A stretch of DNA of 54,443 nt from Tepidamorphaceae bacterium (GCA_028279445.1 JANQNT010000010.1:1-54443), one strand, 5' to 3'. Positions 45,889 through 54,443 are shown, counted from the first letter of the stretch. Notes: generated by a model not told the origin, from the letters alone. Numbers and translations: made by a program.

Positions 45889-47086
45889 AGACTGCGCTGA
45901 TCAGCACATTGGCCAAGCGCCGCATCTTGCCGGGCATGGCCTCGTGCACTTGCTTCAGGTAGGGGCGAACCCGGCCGCTCCACACGAACCACGCCCGTCC
46001 CGGCAGGTTGCGGACGAGGACATGGTCGGCCACGCCGACGGCGTCCTGCGTCCAGCGCAGCTTGTAGGCGTCGGCCGGCGCGAACAGGTCGTAGGCCTGA
46101 AGTCCCTCACCGATGCACCAGGCAAGCGTCTCGTCCATCTGCACGGTGCCGGGGCTATGGGCGGCAAGCTCTGTCTCGAAGGCGCCCATGAAGGCGTAGT
46201 AGCGACCGGCGGTGACGAAGCCCAACTCGACTGCCGCGGTACGGCCATCGACCGTCAGCCGCGAGGTCACGATATTGCTTGCAAGCGTGCGGTCACTCGC
46301 CATTGCGACAAGCGCCCGCTCGGAACGGGTGTCGGCAAAAGCGCGGGAGATCTTGCCGCGCGCCTGCAGCCAGTCGCGCTTCAACGCAAGCGCATCCTGC
46401 ACTGCTTTGCCCGCTTCCGGTCCGCCGCGGCGCACGTCCAGGTGAAGCGCGCCGAGGCTTGCCAGCTTGTTGCGCTGGCGACGGATTTCCTTGCGCAACT
46501 TGGGACGCAGGGACGCATGCAGGTCCTCGTGGGTGGCAAGGTCGGCCAGTTCGATCACCGGGGCCATGCGCTGCGGCCCGGCCTGGCTGGCCACCCGCGC
46601 CAGCATCGGGGCAATCGCCGCGTCGGCGCGCACCTTGCGCAGGCACACCGCGTCGATCCGCTTGCATTGCTGCAGCGCCGTGAACGCGGCGTCGAGCCAT
46701 GCTTCCCGCCCGGGGCCGTGCGCGATCAGCGCATCGCCGTATTCGGCGATCGGCTCGCCCATCCATTCGGCGATGCGCAGCGGTCCCGCGCGCCGCAGCG
46801 AGAGCGGTAGCAGCGCCACCAACTGGCCGCTATGGTGCACCGCCACCGCGAACGGCCGCACAGCGCGCGGCCCGACCGCGAAGGATGCGCGCCAGTGTTT
46901 GAGGACATCGAAGCGGTTGAACGGCAGGACACCCGCGGCGCGCATCTCCAGCGCCCGCCAGTCGTGCTCCAGCGCGTCGATGGCCTTGTCCCAGAGTATG
47001 TCGACACTGACGCCTGTCGCGGCCTTGGCCCGTGCCAATTCCGGGGTTGTGACGATGAAGCCGGTATCGAGGCCGATTGCACGCAT
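45887..47086 (-). CDS. GNAT-fold acyltransferase of the CelD/BcsL (Acetyltransf_6) family
   Basis: 399 residues, ATG 47086. Two GNAT-like halves: LEMRAAGVLPFNRFDVLKHW and LVALLPLSLRRAGPLRIAEW in the first, and a second half with LRPKLRKEIRRQRNKL and VELGFVTAGRYYAFMGAFET, as in proteins annotated CelD/BcsL. These are thought to acylate polysaccharides or related molecules, or to act like Fem transferases. Monocistronic here. A pair of TTAA motifs lies upstream (47171-47187) but with spacing 9. Confidence 0.82.
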   Translation of the reverse strand: MRAIGLDTGFIVTTPELARAKAATGVSVDILWDKAIDALEHDWRALEMRAAGVLPFNRFDVLKHWRASFAVGPRAVRPFAVAVHHSGQLVALLPLSLRRAGPLRIAEWMGEPIAEYGDALIAHGPGREAWLDAAFTALQQCKRIDAVCLRKVRADAAIAPMLARVASQAGPQRMAPVIELADLATHEDLHASLRPKLRKEIRRQRNKLASLGALHLDVRRGGPEAGKAVQDALALKRDWLQARGKISRAFADTRSERALVAMASDRTLASNIVTSRLTVDGRTAAVELGFVTAGRYYAFMGAFETELAAHSPGTVQMDETLAWCIGEGLQAYDLFAPADAYKLRWTQDAVGVADHVLVRNLPGRAWFVWSGRVRPYLKQVHEAMPGKMRRLANVLISAV

Positions 47087-47211
47087 GCGACTGCCTGTTG
47101 ATTGCGAGCCGTGTGGGTCTGAATGGACCCGGACGACGATGCAATCTAAGCGTTTGCGGGCGCATGCGGGTTAAGCGGGTAGGTTAACTCGGGGGTATCG
47201 TTTACGGACCG

Positions 47212-48285
47212 TTACTTGCTTTTGCGACTGTGTGTGGCCGCTTTCGGTCGTGTCGCCCTGGCCGGTCTGTGGCCCTTGAACACGCACAGCTTGTAAGCGC
47301 TTAGCAGATCAAGCTTGCGTTGTACCCGTGCATCGTGGGGAACGGCTTCGAAGTACGGACTTTCGGTGAAGGGCAGGGTCGATGCGGGTTCGAGTAACAA
47401 AAGCGTGATCCGGTGGCCCTGGTCCATGCGGCGGACCAGCTTCTGGGCGAAGGACACCAGGTCCTTTTCCTGCAGTGTCGCGAACATATAGACGACCAGG
47501 TCGGTCTCGGGCAGCTTCCAGCGCCGCGCGTCGGCGTGCAGGAACTCTGTCTCCCGGCAGGCCATGACCGATCGCGGCCAGTGGCGCAGATTGAGCATGG
47601 CGTCGTCGAGACGCTGCGGATTGTTCTCAACCCCCAGCACCGCCTCGAACGGCCGGCGCGCCGCCTCGAAGACGACGCGTCCGCGGCCAGAACCGATATC
47701 GATGAAGGTCTGGTGCGACGGGGGGTCGGGCAGCAGGTCCAGTGCGAGATTGATCAGCCAGCGCGGGCTTGCCAGATCGGCTGGATCGATGGCGCCGCCG
47801 TCGCGCTTCTGGTCGGGGCCGGTGGGCACGCGCTCGTGCGTCTTGCTGGTCAGCTCGGTGAAGGTCTCGTATCCCGCGATCAGCCGGCCGTGCCAGGTGT
47901 CGGCGCGGGCAATCGCGGGGCGCAGTGGCTCGGCCGCGGCTTCGGCCGCCTTGGTCTTGTCTGCCGGTTTGGCGGATTTCGCGGGCTTGGCATTGCCTGC
48001 TTGTGGTTTCGGTTTTGCTGCGGTGGTCTCTGCCGGCTTCCTCATACGGGCGGGCTTCTTCCGGGGCGGCTCGGCCGGCTTGTCGGCCTTGCTGCGGCTG
48101 CGGCCAAGTTCGCGCAGCCGGGCGCGATCCTCGGCGCGCAGCCCCTCTGACCGTTGCCCTTCTTTGGGCTTTGCAACGGTGCGCTGACTCTTCGCGGCGT
48201 CGGTTGCGGGGCGCCGGCGGGCCGCTTTTTCGCCAGCCGGGCGTGGCTGCTTCCTGGTGGTGCTGGTCGACATCGGTGCGTTCAT
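47212..48285 (-). CDS. SAM-dependent methyltransferase with a histone-H1-like N-terminal tail
   Basis: 357 residues from ATG 48285 (ATG 48273 also possible; neither has a clear ribosome site). Residues 1 to about 125 are Lys/Arg/Ala/Pro-rich low complexity (AKPKPQAGNAKPAKSAKPAD), like bacterial H1-type proteins. The catalytic part from about 175 has motif I FIDIGSGRGRVVFEAARR, then VLGVENNPQRLDDAML and a C-terminal basic tail. A DOT1-like or rRNA/protein methyltransferase role is possible; the target is unknown. The tail suggests nucleic acid binding. Confidence 0.8.
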   Translation of the reverse strand: MNAPMSTSTTRKQPRPAGEKAARRRPATDAAKSQRTVAKPKEGQRSEGLRAEDRARLRELGRSRSKADKPAEPPRKKPARMRKPAETTAAKPKPQAGNAKPAKSAKPADKTKAAEAAAEPLRPAIARADTWHGRLIAGYETFTELTSKTHERVPTGPDQKRDGGAIDPADLASPRWLINLALDLLPDPPSHQTFIDIGSGRGRVVFEAARRPFEAVLGVENNPQRLDDAMLNLRHWPRSVMACRETEFLHADARRWKLPETDLVVYMFATLQEKDLVSFAQKLVRRMDQGHRITLLLLEPASTLPFTESPYFEAVPHDARVQRKLDLLSAYKLCVFKGHRPARATRPKAATHSRKSK

Positions 48286-48426
48286 GCGCGTTGTTTGCTG
48301 CGCGCGCTCCCGTCAAATGGCCGCCGGGACCTGACGTTCATTCGGGATTGCGAGAAAAAGAAGCTCAGGGCCGATCCGGCGGGGGTGTATTAGTGTTGTG
48401 CCATGTGTTTTGCAAAGACTCAATTA

Positions 48427-48458
48427 CACAAATATTATTTGTGATATAAATATTTATA
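48427..48458. promoter_or_regulatory. double palindromic operator upstream of the YeeE gene
   Basis: CACAAAT-ATT-ATTTGTG (48427-48443) and TATAAATATTTATA (48445-48458) are both perfect dyads, 16.5 bases centre to centre, in an AT-rich island. A TTGACT hexamer at 48469-48474 is a possible -35. ArsR-type repressors of the BigR/SqrR group control sulfur genes of this kind in alphaproteobacteria; which regulator acts here is inference. Confidence 0.5.
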
Positions 48459-48520
48459 CAGATCGAAGTTGACTTTTTTGGCGTCATCCACCATTTACTC
48501 GGTAAATTGGAGGCGCCGTC

Positions 48521-49600
48521 ATGAGCGAATTGGAACCCCACATCCTGGTCGCGCTGCTGGCTGGAGCAATCGGCCTGGTATTCGGCATTGCCATGGAGGC
48601 GTCGCGCTTCTGCCTGCTCAGTGGCGTGCGCGATCAACTCACGCGGGGCACATCGCCGAAACTTGCCATGTTCGCGCTGGCCGCCGCCGTGGCGGTGCTC
48701 GGCGCGCAGGGGCTGCAGCTTGCCGGCTACGTTGATCTGGACGAGTCGATCTATCGCGGCGACACGCTGTCGCTGGGCGGTCTGGTGATCGGCGGATTGC
48801 TGTTCGGCGTGGGTGCTGTGCTGACGCGCGGTTGCGTCAGCCGCCTGACGGTGCTTTCGGCGACCGGAAACCTGCGCGCTCTGGTGGTGCTGATGGTGGT
48901 TGGTATCACCGCCTACGCGACACTGCGCGGCGTGTTGTATTTCCCGCGCGATCTGTTGCAGTCGGCGACGACCATCGCCGCGCCGCTGGCGACACTCGAT
49001 GCGGTGTTTGCAAGTGCCGGCTTCGGCGAAACGGTGGCGCGGCTGGCGCCGGCGCTGCCCATCGCGCTGCTGGCGGTGGCCTACACGCTCAACGTGACGC
49101 GCAATCCCGGTCACTGGATCGCCGCCATCGTCATCGGCGGTGCGGTTGTCGCCGGCTGGTACGTCACCGGTTACATCGGCGCGGACGACTTCGATCCGCA
49201 GCCGGTCGAGAGCCTGACTTTCTCCGCACCTGTCGCCAACAGCCTGCTGTATCTGATGACCTTCACCGGTTCGACGATCAGCTTCGGCGTCGCGCTGTTC
49301 GCCGGAACGCTCATCGGCGTCGCGGTCTCGGCCATCGCCGGCGGGCGCATGGTTCCGCAGAGCTTTGAAAGTGCCAGCCAGATGACGCGTTATCTGACCG
49401 GCGGCGTGTTGATGGGCTTTGGCAGCGTCGCGGCGCTTGGCTGCACCATCGGCCAGGGACTGTCCGGCGTGTCGACGCTGTCGATCGCCGCCTTCATCGC
49501 GCTTGGCTCGATCGTCACCGGCATGGTGCTCGGGCTGAAGCTGGTCGACCGCGTCGCCCGCGACGAGGGGCAGGGCGAGGCCGTTGCGGCTAGCGTTTGA
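48521..49600 (+). CDS. YeeE/YedE (TsuA-like) thiosulfate or sulfur transporter
   Basis: 359 residues, ATG 48521 after TTGGAGG. About nine or more membrane helices. The three conserved cysteines of the family are present: Cys31 in SRFCLLSG, Cys105 in LTRGCVSRL and Cys308 in ALGCTIGQGLSG, which relay thiosulfate through the membrane in TsuA. Two of the three lie in the repeated half-channel motifs. It stands alone, with no TusA or rhodanese gene beside it, and overlaps the convergent VWA gene by 11 bases. Confidence 0.88.
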   Translation: MSELEPHILVALLAGAIGLVFGIAMEASRFCLLSGVRDQLTRGTSPKLAMFALAAAVAVLGAQGLQLAGYVDLDESIYRGDTLSLGGLVIGGLLFGVGAVLTRGCVSRLTVLSATGNLRALVVLMVVGITAYATLRGVLYFPRDLLQSATTIAAPLATLDAVFASAGFGETVARLAPALPIALLAVAYTLNVTRNPGHWIAAIVIGGAVVAGWYVTGYIGADDFDPQPVESLTFSAPVANSLLYLMTFTGSTISFGVALFAGTLIGVAVSAIAGGRMVPQSFESASQMTRYLTGGVLMGFGSVAALGCTIGQGLSGVSTLSIAAFIALGSIVTGMVLGLKLVDRVARDEGQGEAVAASV

Positions 49601-50765
49601 GCTCGCTCATCGCCCGGTCGAGGCCGTCCAGCGTCAGCGGATACATACGATCCGAGAATAGCTGGCGGATCATGGCGATCGACTGGGTGTAGCGCCAGTT
49701 GTCCTCGGGCACCGGATTGAGCCAGACCGCGCTTGGGTAGACATCCAGCACGCGGCTCAGCCAGACCTGACCGGCTTCCTCGTTCATGTGCTCCACCGAA
49801 CCGCCGGGCACCGCCACCTCGTAGGGGCTCATGGACGCGTCGCCGACGAAGATCGCCTTGTAATCGGCTGGGTAGGTGTGCAGCACGTCCCAGGTGTCGA
49901 TGCGCTCCTGCCAGCGGCGGCGGTTCTCCTTCCACACGCCCTCGTAGAGGCAATTATGGAAGTAGAAATACTCCATGGTCTTGAACTCCATGCGCGCAGC
50001 CGAGAACAGCTCCTCCGTCGCCTGGATGTGCCAGTCCATGGACCCGCCCACATCGAAGAACAGCAGCACCTTGATGGCGTTGCGCCGTTCGGGGCGGAAA
50101 TTCAGATCGAGCCAGCCCTTGCGCGCGGTCTCGCGGATGGTGCCGTCGAGATCGAGTTCTTCCGGAGCGCCGTTGCGCGCGAAACGGCGCAGGCGGCGCA
50201 GCGCCATCTTGATGTTGCGGGTGCCCAGTTCGCGGGAATCGTCGAGGTCCTTGAACTCGCGCTTGTCCCAGACCTTCACCGCGCGGAAGTTGCGGTTGCC
50301 GTCCTGGCCGATACGGATGCCTTCCGGGTTGTAGCCATAGGCGCCGAAGGGCGAGGTGCCGCCCGTTCCGATCCACTTGGAGCCGCCCTGGTGGCGGCCC
50401 TGCTGCTCCTTGAGACGTTCTTTCAGCGTCTCCATCAGCTTGTCCCAGCCGCCGAGCGCCTCGATCTTGGCGCGCTCCTCCTCGCTCAGGTGCAGTTCCG
50501 CCATCTTGCGCAGCCACTCTTCGGGGATTTCGGCTTCGATGGCCTCGCTCAGCGCTTCCAGCCCCTTGAAGACGTGGCCGAAGACACGGTCGAACTTGTC
50601 GAGATTGCGCTCGTCCTTCACCAGCGCGGCGCGGGAGAGGTAGTAGAATTCCTCGACGCTCTTGTCGGCGAGGTCGGCCTCCATCGCCTCCATCAGCGTG
50701 AGGAACTCGCGCAGGGTGACCGGCAGGCCGGCATCCTTCAATTCGGCGAAAAAGGCGGTGAACAT
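49590..50765 (-). CDS. CoxE-like VWA-domain protein
   Basis: 391 residues. An N-terminal region MFTAFFAELKDAGLPVTLRE and a central FGAYGYNPEGIRIG segment precede a VWA fold (about 225-390) with FFDVGGSMDW; the usual DxSxS MIDAS has Gly in the third position, which occurs in this subfamily. CoxE proteins partner MoxR AAA+ ATPases in cofactor or metal insertion. Last gene of the operon, 7 bases after the YcjF-like gene. Confidence 0.88.
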   Translation of the reverse strand: MFTAFFAELKDAGLPVTLREFLTLMEAMEADLADKSVEEFYYLSRAALVKDERNLDKFDRVFGHVFKGLEALSEAIEAEIPEEWLRKMAELHLSEEERAKIEALGGWDKLMETLKERLKEQQGRHQGGSKWIGTGGTSPFGAYGYNPEGIRIGQDGNRNFRAVKVWDKREFKDLDDSRELGTRNIKMALRRLRRFARNGAPEELDLDGTIRETARKGWLDLNFRPERRNAIKVLLFFDVGGSMDWHIQATEELFSAARMEFKTMEYFYFHNCLYEGVWKENRRRWQERIDTWDVLHTYPADYKAIFVGDASMSPYEVAVPGGSVEHMNEEAGQVWLSRVLDVYPSAVWLNPVPEDNWRYTQSIAMIRQLFSDRMYPLTLDGLDRAMSELKR

Positions 50766-50772
50766 CGTGCCG

Positions 50773-51822
50773 TCAGTCCTGCTTGTCCGCCGATCCGAAC
50801 GTCGTCAGCTCACCCATGATGTCGGTGAGTGCCGGCGCGCTTCTTTCAAGATGCGGCAGGGGGCGGCAGACGTCCAGCGCCGCCAACCCGATGCGCGCGG
50901 TCATCAACCCGTTGACGACGCCTTCGCCGAGGCGCGCGGAGAGCTTCGCGGCCAGCCCGTGGCCGATGAGCTGCTGCACCAGGCTGTCGGTCATGGCGAC
51001 GCCGCCGGTCAGCGCCAGATGCCCCAACACCATGCGAGCCAGTTTTGCGGTGCCCAGTCCGCCCGGCCGTCCGCCATAGAGCGTGGCGAGGCGGCGGATG
51101 AGGCGCAGGGATTCGTAGAAGACATAGACGATGTCGACCAGCGCGCGGGGCGAGATCGCGGTGACGGCGGTGACGCGCTTGGCGGCTCCGAGAATGAGCC
51201 CGCGGGCTTCGGCATCCTTGGCCGTGAGCAGGTGGCGCTCGGCGAGTTTCAGCCGATCGCGCCCGTCGATGATGTCGGCGGCGTGGCTGCTGAGCTCCAC
51301 GCGGCCCTTCGCGGTGGTGGCGTCGCCGCGATAGAGGTTCATCACACGCGCGACGACGCGTTTCGCCGCGCCCATGTCGTCGTTGGCGGCAGCCGTCTCG
51401 GCGGCCTCGCGCAGTTCGGTGACGCGGGTGAGGCGGCGGATGCCGATCAGTTCGCGTAGCACGAGCACGAGCAATGCGAGCCCGGTCAGTCCGGCAAGTC
51501 CCAGACCAAACCAGCCTAGCCACTGCGCGCGCAGGAACAGCGCTTCCACCAGCTCGGTGACCCACAAGCCCAGCGCGAGCGAGACGAGCGCGCCGAAGGC
51601 TACGCCGAACAGACCAGCCCAACGGAAGCCGCGTTTCGCCGGTTCCGGGGCAGGGGCTAGCGCCGTACCGGTCTCGTCGGGCGACAGGTTTTTCTCAAGT
51701 TCCGTGTCCGGCGCCACAAGGGCCTTGGGCTTGCTGGTCTTGCCGCGCGACTTTGGAGTAGGTGCCTCCTCGACCAGCACGTCGGGATCGTCGAGGCGGA
51801 AGGCTGTCGGTTTCTTGCTCAT
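50773..51822 (-). CDS. YcjF-like (TIGR01620/DUF697) membrane protein
   Basis: 349 residues from ATG 51822 (MSKKPTAFRLDDPDVLVEEA); a longer upstream reading overlaps ycjX and lacks similarity. A disordered N-terminus (1-85) leads to two membrane helices (about 90-145), a helical cytoplasmic part (RLTRVTELREAAETAA) and a C-terminal DUF697 region with further helices (LALTGGVAMTDSLVQQLIGH). It is regularly paired with YcjX, as here. Function unknown; E. coli ycjXF are stress-induced. Confidence 0.85.
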   Translation of the reverse strand: MSKKPTAFRLDDPDVLVEEAPTPKSRGKTSKPKALVAPDTELEKNLSPDETGTALAPAPEPAKRGFRWAGLFGVAFGALVSLALGLWVTELVEALFLRAQWLGWFGLGLAGLTGLALLVLVLRELIGIRRLTRVTELREAAETAAANDDMGAAKRVVARVMNLYRGDATTAKGRVELSSHAADIIDGRDRLKLAERHLLTAKDAEARGLILGAAKRVTAVTAISPRALVDIVYVFYESLRLIRRLATLYGGRPGGLGTAKLARMVLGHLALTGGVAMTDSLVQQLIGHGLAAKLSARLGEGVVNGLMTARIGLAALDVCRPLPHLERSAPALTDIMGELTTFGSADKQD

Positions 51823-51889
51823 GCCTGACTTTTGCTCGGCGTGCTTTCCGGGCGGAAAACCGGTGCCCACTTTTCCTGAAAGCGCGCCA

Positions 51890-53386
51890 TTACGCCAACC
51901 TATCCGACAGCAAAAACTCAAGCGCCCGGTCGAGCCGGATGTGGGGCAGCACGGGCGGTGTTTCATCGGCCATGACCGGCGGCCGGAATCGCAGGAAACG
52001 ATACGCGTCCCATTCCTTCGCGGTGATGCCTTTGGGTGCCATCAGTGCTTTCGCCGGATCGGCCAGCGCGGTGCGTGGATCGTCGGGCAGGTCGCCGGGG
52101 AACAGCGCGATTTCATCACTGCTGTCATAGGTCTCGCGGCCGACCTTCTGGCCCTTCTCGGGCACGCCGACGATGCAGTCGAGGGTGTCGCGGCCGCGCT
52201 TGACGGTCGCCTCCCGGGTGGCGCGCACCGAGGCCAGCGCCACCACATCGGTCTCGGCACCGGCGAAATCGGCTCGCGCGATGGCACGCTCGGAGATATG
52301 CGCCAGCAGGTCCTCGAGCCGGTCGTGATTGGCGTGGTGCAGGTGGTCGGCCTTGGTGGCGGCAAAGCAGATGCGGTCGATGCGCCGGCTCAGGATCTGC
52401 GACAGCCACGACTTCGCGCCGGGCCGGAAGGCAGCAAGGATGTCGGCGAGCGCGGTCTCCAGATCGGCCAGCGCGGACGGGCCGGCGTTCAGTACCTGCA
52501 ACAGATCGACCAGCACGATCTGCCGGTCGAGGCGGGCGAAGTGATCGCGGAAGAAGGGGCGCACGACGCTTTGTTTGTAGGCCTCGTAGCGGCGCGCCAT
52601 CATCGCCTGCAGGCTGCCGCGTTTCGCCGATTGCCAGGCCTCCACGTCAAGGGGCGCGAAGGTCAGCGCCGGGGAACCTTCCAGGTCGCCGGGCATCAGG
52701 AAGCGCCCCGGCGGCAGCGCCGACAGCGCGTAGCGTTCGCTGCGGCAGGCGCGCAGGTAGGCGGTGAAGCTGGTGGCCGCCTCGCGCGCCTTCGTTTCAT
52801 CCTCCGCGCCTGCCGGATCAAGCGTCTCCAGCAGCGCATGAAACGGTTTTGCGAGCTTGGCGCGCGCGCCGGTACGGCTTTGCGCGATGGCGCGCGCCGA
52901 CCAACCGGCGTAGTCGAGGTCGAGCAAGGAGAGGTCCAGCAGCCATTCGCCGGGATAATCGACGATGTCGAGATTGACCCGGCCGCGGCCGAGATTGCGC
53001 CCGATGAAGGTCTCGGACTCGAATTCCAGTGTCACCCGCAATTCGGAAATGTGGCGGGTGGAGTCGGGCCAATGGCGCGTGTCGATGTCGCCACCGCCGG
53101 TGAGTGCTGCCAGATGCGCCTCGTAGTCGAAGCGCGGCACGGTGTCGTCGGGCTGGGGGCGCAGGTAGGCGCGCCCTATGCGGCCGGAGGCGTGGGCTGA
53201 AAACAGTGGCAGCTTTCCGCCCCGGGTGAGGTTGTGCACCAGCGCCGTGATGAACACCGTCTTGCCGGCCCGCGACAGGCCGGTGACGCCGAGCCGCAGC
53301 GTCGGCTCGACCAGGTCCGAGGCGAAGTCGGCGACGTTGAGCGCGGCGAGGCGGGCTTCCTCGGCAATGTCGGAGAGCATTGTCAC
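51890..53386 (-). CDS. YcjX-like GTPase/ATPase (DUF463)
   Basis: 498 residues from GTG 53386, whose GTGA overlaps the sixA stop; ATG 53380 is an alternative. The P-loop GVTGLSRAGKTVFITALV lies near the N-terminus, NLDIVDYPGEWLLDLSLL fits the switch II/DxxG-like region, and FAATKADHLHH the base-recognition motif of a GTPase. Acts with the YcjF-like protein downstream. Confidence 0.87.
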   Translation of the reverse strand: MTMLSDIAEEARLAALNVADFASDLVEPTLRLGVTGLSRAGKTVFITALVHNLTRGGKLPLFSAHASGRIGRAYLRPQPDDTVPRFDYEAHLAALTGGGDIDTRHWPDSTRHISELRVTLEFESETFIGRNLGRGRVNLDIVDYPGEWLLDLSLLDLDYAGWSARAIAQSRTGARAKLAKPFHALLETLDPAGAEDETKAREAATSFTAYLRACRSERYALSALPPGRFLMPGDLEGSPALTFAPLDVEAWQSAKRGSLQAMMARRYEAYKQSVVRPFFRDHFARLDRQIVLVDLLQVLNAGPSALADLETALADILAAFRPGAKSWLSQILSRRIDRICFAATKADHLHHANHDRLEDLLAHISERAIARADFAGAETDVVALASVRATREATVKRGRDTLDCIVGVPEKGQKVGRETYDSSDEIALFPGDLPDDPRTALADPAKALMAPKGITAKEWDAYRFLRFRPPVMADETPPVLPHIRLDRALEFLLSDRLA

Positions 53387-53925
53387 CCGCGGCGGGACCC
53401 GTCCGGCAGGTCGCGCGGCACGATGAAACGGGTGAGCCGCATGCCGCCGGGCTTCAGGTCGCTCCAGCCGCCGGAGCCCCCCTCGAGCACCGCGACGGCG
53501 GAGGTCGGGAACTTCACCCGCAGGCGTCGCAGGGCATGGGCATCGGAGCCTTCCCCGGCCAGCAGATCGGCCAGATCCTCCATGGTCGGATTGTGTCCGA
53601 ACACCGCCAGGACATCGGGCTGCGATCTGTCGATCGTCTCGCCGATCAGGTCGAGGAGATCGCCGTCGTGTGCTTCATACACTTCGCGCGTCATGTCGAT
53701 GCGCATATCGGCAGCCCATTGCGTCAATGCAAGCGCCAGCGTCTCGCGGGCGCGCCGCGCGGTGGAGCAGATGACGTGATCGGGGATCAGGCCTGCATCG
53801 GTCAGCGCATTGGCGACGCGCGGGGCGGCGCGCTGGCCGCGCGGGGCGAGCGGACGGTCGAAGTCGGTCAGGCCGGGACTGTCCCACGCGGATTTGGCGT
53901 GGCGAAAGAGGAGCAGGGTGGCCAA
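53383..53925 (-). CDS. SixA-like histidine phosphatase
   Basis: 180 residues from TTG 53925, supported by GAGGAG 8 bases upstream; no ATG is available near it. The RHG-type catalytic motif is LLFRHAKSAWD and the second histidine is in VFGHNPTMEDLADLL. SixA removes phosphate from phosphohistidine proteins such as Hpt domains or PTS NPr. Coupled to ycjX by a GTGA overlap. Confidence 0.88.
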   Translation of the reverse strand: MATLLLFRHAKSAWDSPGLTDFDRPLAPRGQRAAPRVANALTDAGLIPDHVICSTARRARETLALALTQWAADMRIDMTREVYEAHDGDLLDLIGETIDRSQPDVLAVFGHNPTMEDLADLLAGEGSDAHALRRLRVKFPTSAVAVLEGGSGGWSDLKPGGMRLTRFIVPRDLPDGSRRG

Positions 53926-53960
53926 TCGGGAAACTCCTCGTGGTTGGTTGCCGGTGCGGG

Positions 53961-54443
53961 TCAGCCACGCTCGCGGCGGGTCATGAAGGCGAGACGCTCG
54001 AACAGATGCACGTCCTGTTCGTTCTTCAGCAGTGCCCCGTGCAGCGGGGGGATGAGCTTCTTGGGGTCGCGCTCGCGCAGCACCTGCGGATCGATGTCCT
54101 CGGCAACCAGCAGCTTGATCCAGTCGAGCAGCTCCGAGGTGGACGGCTTCTTCTTCAGGCCCGGCACCTCGCGCACCTCGAAGAACAGGCTCAGGGCCTC
54201 GTTGAGAAGCCGTCCCTTGAGGCCGGGGAAGTGCACATCGACGATGGCGCGCATGGTCTCGTCGTCGGGGAAACGGATGTAGTGGAAGAAACAGCGGCGC
54301 AGGAAGGCGTCCGGCAGTTCCTTCTCGTTGTTCGACGAGATGATGACGATGGGACGCGCCTTGGCGCGCACCGTCTCACCGGTCTCGTAGACGAAGAACT
54401 CCATGCGGTCGAGTTCCTGCAGCAGGTCGTTGGGAAACTCGAT
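53961..54443 (-). CDS. MoxR-family AAA+ ATPase (5' part outside the window)
   Basis: The last 160 residues of a MoxR ATPase; the start lies beyond 54443. Visible are IEFPNDLLQELDRMEFFVYE, the sensor-1 region IVIISSNNEKELPDAFLRRC with its arginine finger, RFPDDETMRAIVDVHFP and the C-terminal lid. MoxR proteins remodel client complexes together with VWA partners; the CoxE-like gene at the other end of this operon is the likely partner. sixA begins 35 bases later. Confidence 0.9.
   Translation of the reverse strand: MEFPNDLLQELDRMEFFVYETGETVRAKARPIVIISSNNEKELPDAFLRRCFFHYIRFPDDETMRAIVDVHFPGLKGRLLNEALSLFFEVREVPGLKKKPSTSELLDWIKLLVAEDIDPQVLRERDPKKLIPPLHGALLKNEQDVHLFERLAFMTRRERG

Noticed and set aside
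47171-47187. CtrA site upstream of the CelD-like gene
   Set aside because: The two TTAA motifs are 9 bases apart, not 7.

Overview
The window is about 54 kb of GC-rich DNA with tightly packed genes and many 4-base start/stop overlaps. It looks like the chromosome of an alphaproteobacterium of the order Hyphomicrobiales (Rhizobiales). The best pointer is a 1965-residue, two-membrane-segment, almost wholly helical protein at 35286-41183 that matches the growth pole ring protein (GPR/RgsE) of polar-growing rhizobia. CtrA-type TTAA-N7-TTAA sites, DUF1194, a STAS-MlaE fusion and a likely plcP-agt pair fit the same group. I saw no phage, IS element, CRISPR array, tRNA or rRNA.

Layout. 1-5503: an ABC/FtsX/HlyD export operon (minus) divergent from a tandem universal stress protein, with two FNR/FixK-type boxes between them. 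5504-12709: a probable methylated-amine catabolic cassette, namely an XRE-cupin regulator, two dimethylglycine-dehydrogenase-like flavoproteins and a non-pyrrolysine MttB-family methyltransferase. 12716-16802: a hotdog thioesterase, a DUF1194 protein, a DUF2157/GDYXXLXY membrane pair, a receiver domain lacking its phospho-acceptor and a small Lrp/AsnC-type ligand-binding protein. 16911-20495: a TPP riboswitch, then thiM, thiE, thiD and a translationally coupled TRAP solute-binding protein. 20517-25046: an FAH-family enzyme with a very acidic tail, a BtuF-like binding protein, a FadL porin and an SDR lacking the Tyr/Lys pair. 25110-27134: a PHO-box-like site and plcP-agt, phosphate-starvation lipid remodelling. 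27144-31094: a disordered hypothetical protein, an MFS carrier and the dgcN-dgcA pair (D-glutamate use). 31230-35145: a Mla-type lipid ABC operon, convergent with gpr. 41184-47086: a small conserved protein and an Hpt protein behind CtrA-like sites, a ferredoxin and ferredoxin-NADP reductase pair, a lipoprotein hydrolase, a UspF/G-like protein and a CelD-like acyltransferase. 47212-49600: a methyltransferase with a histone-H1-like tail and a YeeE/TsuA sulfur transporter behind a double palindrome. 49590-54443: a minus-strand operon moxR-sixA-ycjX-ycjF-coxE, cut by the window end.

The points most worth following are: (i) the demethylation cassette, which has no local corrinoid protein; (ii) the repeat architecture of the GPR homologue, 57 unbroken 11-residue units followed by 29- and 25-residue units differing by one helical turn; (iii) the orphan TRAP binding protein in the thiamin operon; and (iv) the split MoxR/VWA operon enclosing sixA and ycjXF. 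All assignments come from reading the sequence and from family knowledge; no database search was run.
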